From contig CAVSXT010000003.1 in NCBI GenBank assembly GCA_963732005.1, forward strand, positions 310,001-374,000: a stretch of 64,000 bases of DNA, written 5' to 3'. The DNA comes from JASLEW01 sp963732005. Lineage in GTDB: Bacteria; Acidobacteriota; Thermoanaerobaculia; Multivoradales; UBA5704. The translations under genes and the position numbers were made by a program. This document shows positions 62,863 to 64,000 of this stretch, piece by piece (position 1 is the first letter of the stretch; every line of letters begins with the position of its first letter). The notes beneath the pieces are model-generated. The model made no database searches and was not told where the DNA came from. It worked only from the letters and a program-made list of their open reading frames with translations.

Positions 62863-63063
62863 CTAGTCCTCGATCCCGAGCAGCCGCCGCAGCGCTTCCC
62901 GCATGATCTCCGATTCCGCCCGCCGCTCCCGGTAGGCGCGCTCCCGGAGCGCCTCCGCTTCGTCTCCATGAAGCCAGAGGGTCTTCCTCACCATCCCCGA
63001 CGCTGACACCGTCGTCTTGCCCCCTCGCGGTCCCTCCGCGCTCCTGCTGGTCTTCTTCGCCAT
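62863..63063 (-). CDS. Ribbon-helix-helix (CopG/Arc-like) DNA-binding protein
   Basis: 66 residues from ATG 63063, chosen because GGGGA precedes it by 5 nt and the longer reading would start inside the operator-like repeat. The basic N-terminus (KKTSRSAEGPRGGKTT) is followed by VRKTLWLHGDEAEALRERAY and RERRAESEIMREALRRLLGI, the beta strand and two helices of an RHH dimeriser. Such proteins are antitoxins or autorepressors that bind inverted repeats. The divergent gene at 63128 and the inverted repeat between them fit autoregulation. Confidence 0.75.
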   Translation of the reverse strand: MAKKTSRSAEGPRGGKTTVSASGMVRKTLWLHGDEAEALRERAYRERRAESEIMREALRRLLGIED

Positions 63064-63077
63064 GGTGTTCCCCATGG

Positions 63078-63106
63078 TACGCATCTACGCTTGACGTAGG
63101 TGCGTA
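63078..63106. promoter_or_regulatory. 12-bp inverted repeat operator candidate
   Basis: TACGCATCTACG and CGTAGGTGCGTA are an inverted repeat with one mismatch and a 5-nt spacer. The right arm and spacer overlap the -35 box of the plus-strand promoter, where an RHH repressor would block transcription. A further partial copy (TGCGTATCTACG) overlaps to the right. Confidence 0.55.
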
Positions 63107-63118
63107 TCTACGTATAAC
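63091..63118 (+). promoter_or_regulatory. Sigma70 promoter of the gene at 63128
   Basis: TTGACG and TATAAC are 16 nt apart. The -10 ends 9 nt before the ATG, so the mRNA would be leaderless or nearly so. Confidence 0.6.
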
Positions 63119-63127
63119 GTTCCCTGC

Positions 63128-63439
63128 ATGTCCGATTCCGTGGCGGTCGCCCGCGCTCAGGCTGCCCTTGGAGAGATCGCCTTCGAGCTGCTCGCCCTGC
63201 AAGAGCGGCTGGAAGCTCTCAACCGAACTCTGCCGGTGCCGGCCCACCAGGACGCCATGCTCGAAGACGAGATCTGCCCTGACCTGGGTACCGAGGTATC
63301 CGGGTGCATCGAGTGCATCGCCAACGACTACCTGCTGGAACTCATCAAGATGGCGGAACAGGCTTCCCGCGTCACCGCGCGTGACTTGCAGCGGGACTTC
63401 CGGGAGAGGCAGAAGAGGCGCCGCGCCTGGGGTCGCTGA
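63128..63439 (+). CDS. Small helical protein divergent from the RHH regulator
   Basis: 103 residues, no ribosome site, driven by the promoter at 63091. An N-terminal amphipathic helix (ARAQAALGEIAFELLALQER) is followed by EDEICPDLGTEVSGCIECIA with three Cys and a basic C-terminal helix (RDLQRDFRERQKRRRAW). No family is recognised. It is not a clear toxin (no RelE, MazF or PIN motif), so pairing with the RHH protein as a toxin-antitoxin module is not established. Confidence 0.55.
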   Translation: MSDSVAVARAQAALGEIAFELLALQERLEALNRTLPVPAHQDAMLEDEICPDLGTEVSGCIECIANDYLLELIKMAEQASRVTARDLQRDFRERQKRRRAWGR

Positions 63440-63604
63440 CACTCGGTCGGCGGTGCTCGACGCGGCATAACTCGGAGAGGGGGTGGCGAACAGCCAAAGG
63501 ACACACCAGGAGAGAACAGCGATAGGGGTCGCAGCAACCGGCGCGCGCCGCGCCTGGGGCCGGCTGCCGCGATGATCGACAACGGGAGAGAGGGGGGAAG
63601 CCTG

Positions 63605-63823
63605 ATGACGCCTGAGAAGCGCCGGCTGACTGTCACCAACCGCAGCCAGCACGGGGAGTACGTGCCGCAGGTCCGGATGACCGGCTGGTGGCTGGCGACG
63701 GCTGGATTCCCAACAGGTTCGCGGCTTGCCATCGCCGTCGAGCAGGGGCGGCTGGTGGTGACGGTCGTCGCACCACCCGACCCGCGACGGTGCCCCAGGT
63801 GCGGCCGGTGCGGCAGAGCTTAG
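63605..63823 (+). CDS. symE: SymE-like type I toxin
   Basis: 72 residues from ATG 63605, preceded by GGGGGGAAG. RRLTVTNRSQHGEYVPQVRM then GWWLATAGFPTGSRLAIAVE and GRLVVTVV match the SymE signature R-x-L-T-V ... P-x-I/V-x-(L/M)-x-G-x-W-L-x-x-A-G-F-x-x-G, an AbrB-fold protein that in E. coli is an SOS-induced nuclease-like toxin held by the antisense RNA SymR. A basic Cys-bearing tail (PDPRRCPRCGRCGRA) is unusual for the family. Short SymE-like proteins are widespread outside Enterobacteria, so toxicity here is inference. Confidence 0.8.
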   Translation: MTPEKRRLTVTNRSQHGEYVPQVRMTGWWLATAGFPTGSRLAIAVEQGRLVVTVVAPPDPRRCPRCGRCGRA

Positions 63824-64000
63824 TGCATCTAGGCTTCCGTATCTGGTGCCAACTGAGGCACAATCGCCAAAGTTTACTATCCGAGAGTCCCTGCACCCGC
63901 TTTGCAGACAGCCGACAGCGGGTCGCATCGCCCCCGGTATCGTCAGTGGCGCCACTGCCCCCAGGTGCACATATTCAGCACGGAAGACTCTAACCAGTTG

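Overview
The window is very GC-rich chromosomal DNA. It probably comes from a Gram-negative soil or sediment bacterium, most plausibly an acidobacterium of the Thermoanaerobaculia type. That is inference from GC content, type IV pilus genes under sigma54 control, TPR-rich membrane proteins, a giant Sec-exported Rhs protein and the transposon types; there is no rRNA or tRNA gene to settle it. No CRISPR array was seen. || Layout. 1-8 kb: the 5' part of a TPR-tailed membrane protein (minus strand, running off the left edge), a YchF-like GTPase, two small minus-strand genes (a TPR lipoprotein-like protein and a Pro/Ala-rich protein), selA, and a sigma54-dependent NtrC-type response regulator. 8.2-25.6 kb: one 5618-residue exported protein built of about 33 'LYAGGxF' beta-propeller-type repeats, Ig-like and carboxypeptidase-regulatory-like domains, NHL repeats, YD/RHS repeats and an Rhs core with a lower-GC C-terminal tip. 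A small membrane-anchored gene follows with an ATGA overlap. 25.7-33.9 kb: minus-strand pilus-tip operon PilV-PilW-PilX-PilY1, preceded by a near-perfect sigma54 promoter. PilY1 is followed by a hairpin terminator and then an FxLYD-type gene. 33.9-39.75 kb: second minus-strand pilus cluster: a pilin-like gene with its own sigma54 promoter, a YfhO-type membrane protein, the prepilin peptidase and a PilS-like histidine kinase. The kinase, the NtrC-type regulator at 6.5 kb and the two sigma54 promoters look like the parts of one PilS/PilR circuit split by about 26 kb. 39.9-54.05 kb: two overlapping M20 peptidases, then a surface-glycan-type cluster (two GT-C-like membrane proteins, SGNH hydrolase, spermidine-synthase-like membrane protein, DegT aminotransferase, DUF362 protein, flippase-like LPG_synthase_TM protein, methyltransferase). 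|| 54.05-64 kb is an accessory zone of small genes and mobile-element debris: an orphan lanthipeptide-type precursor with a double-Gly leader, a decayed tyrosine recombinase, two members of a 9-Cys secreted peptide family, a complete 2,900-bp IS21-family element with a 6-bp target duplication that cuts an exported-protein gene exactly in frame, an IS1595-type transposase with its small accessory ORF, a coiled-coil membrane protein, a ribbon-helix-helix regulator with a divergent partner, and a SymE-like toxin. || Several genes have no Shine-Dalgarno sequence but carry a TAnnnT box 6-9 nt before the start codon, which suggests leaderless transcription.
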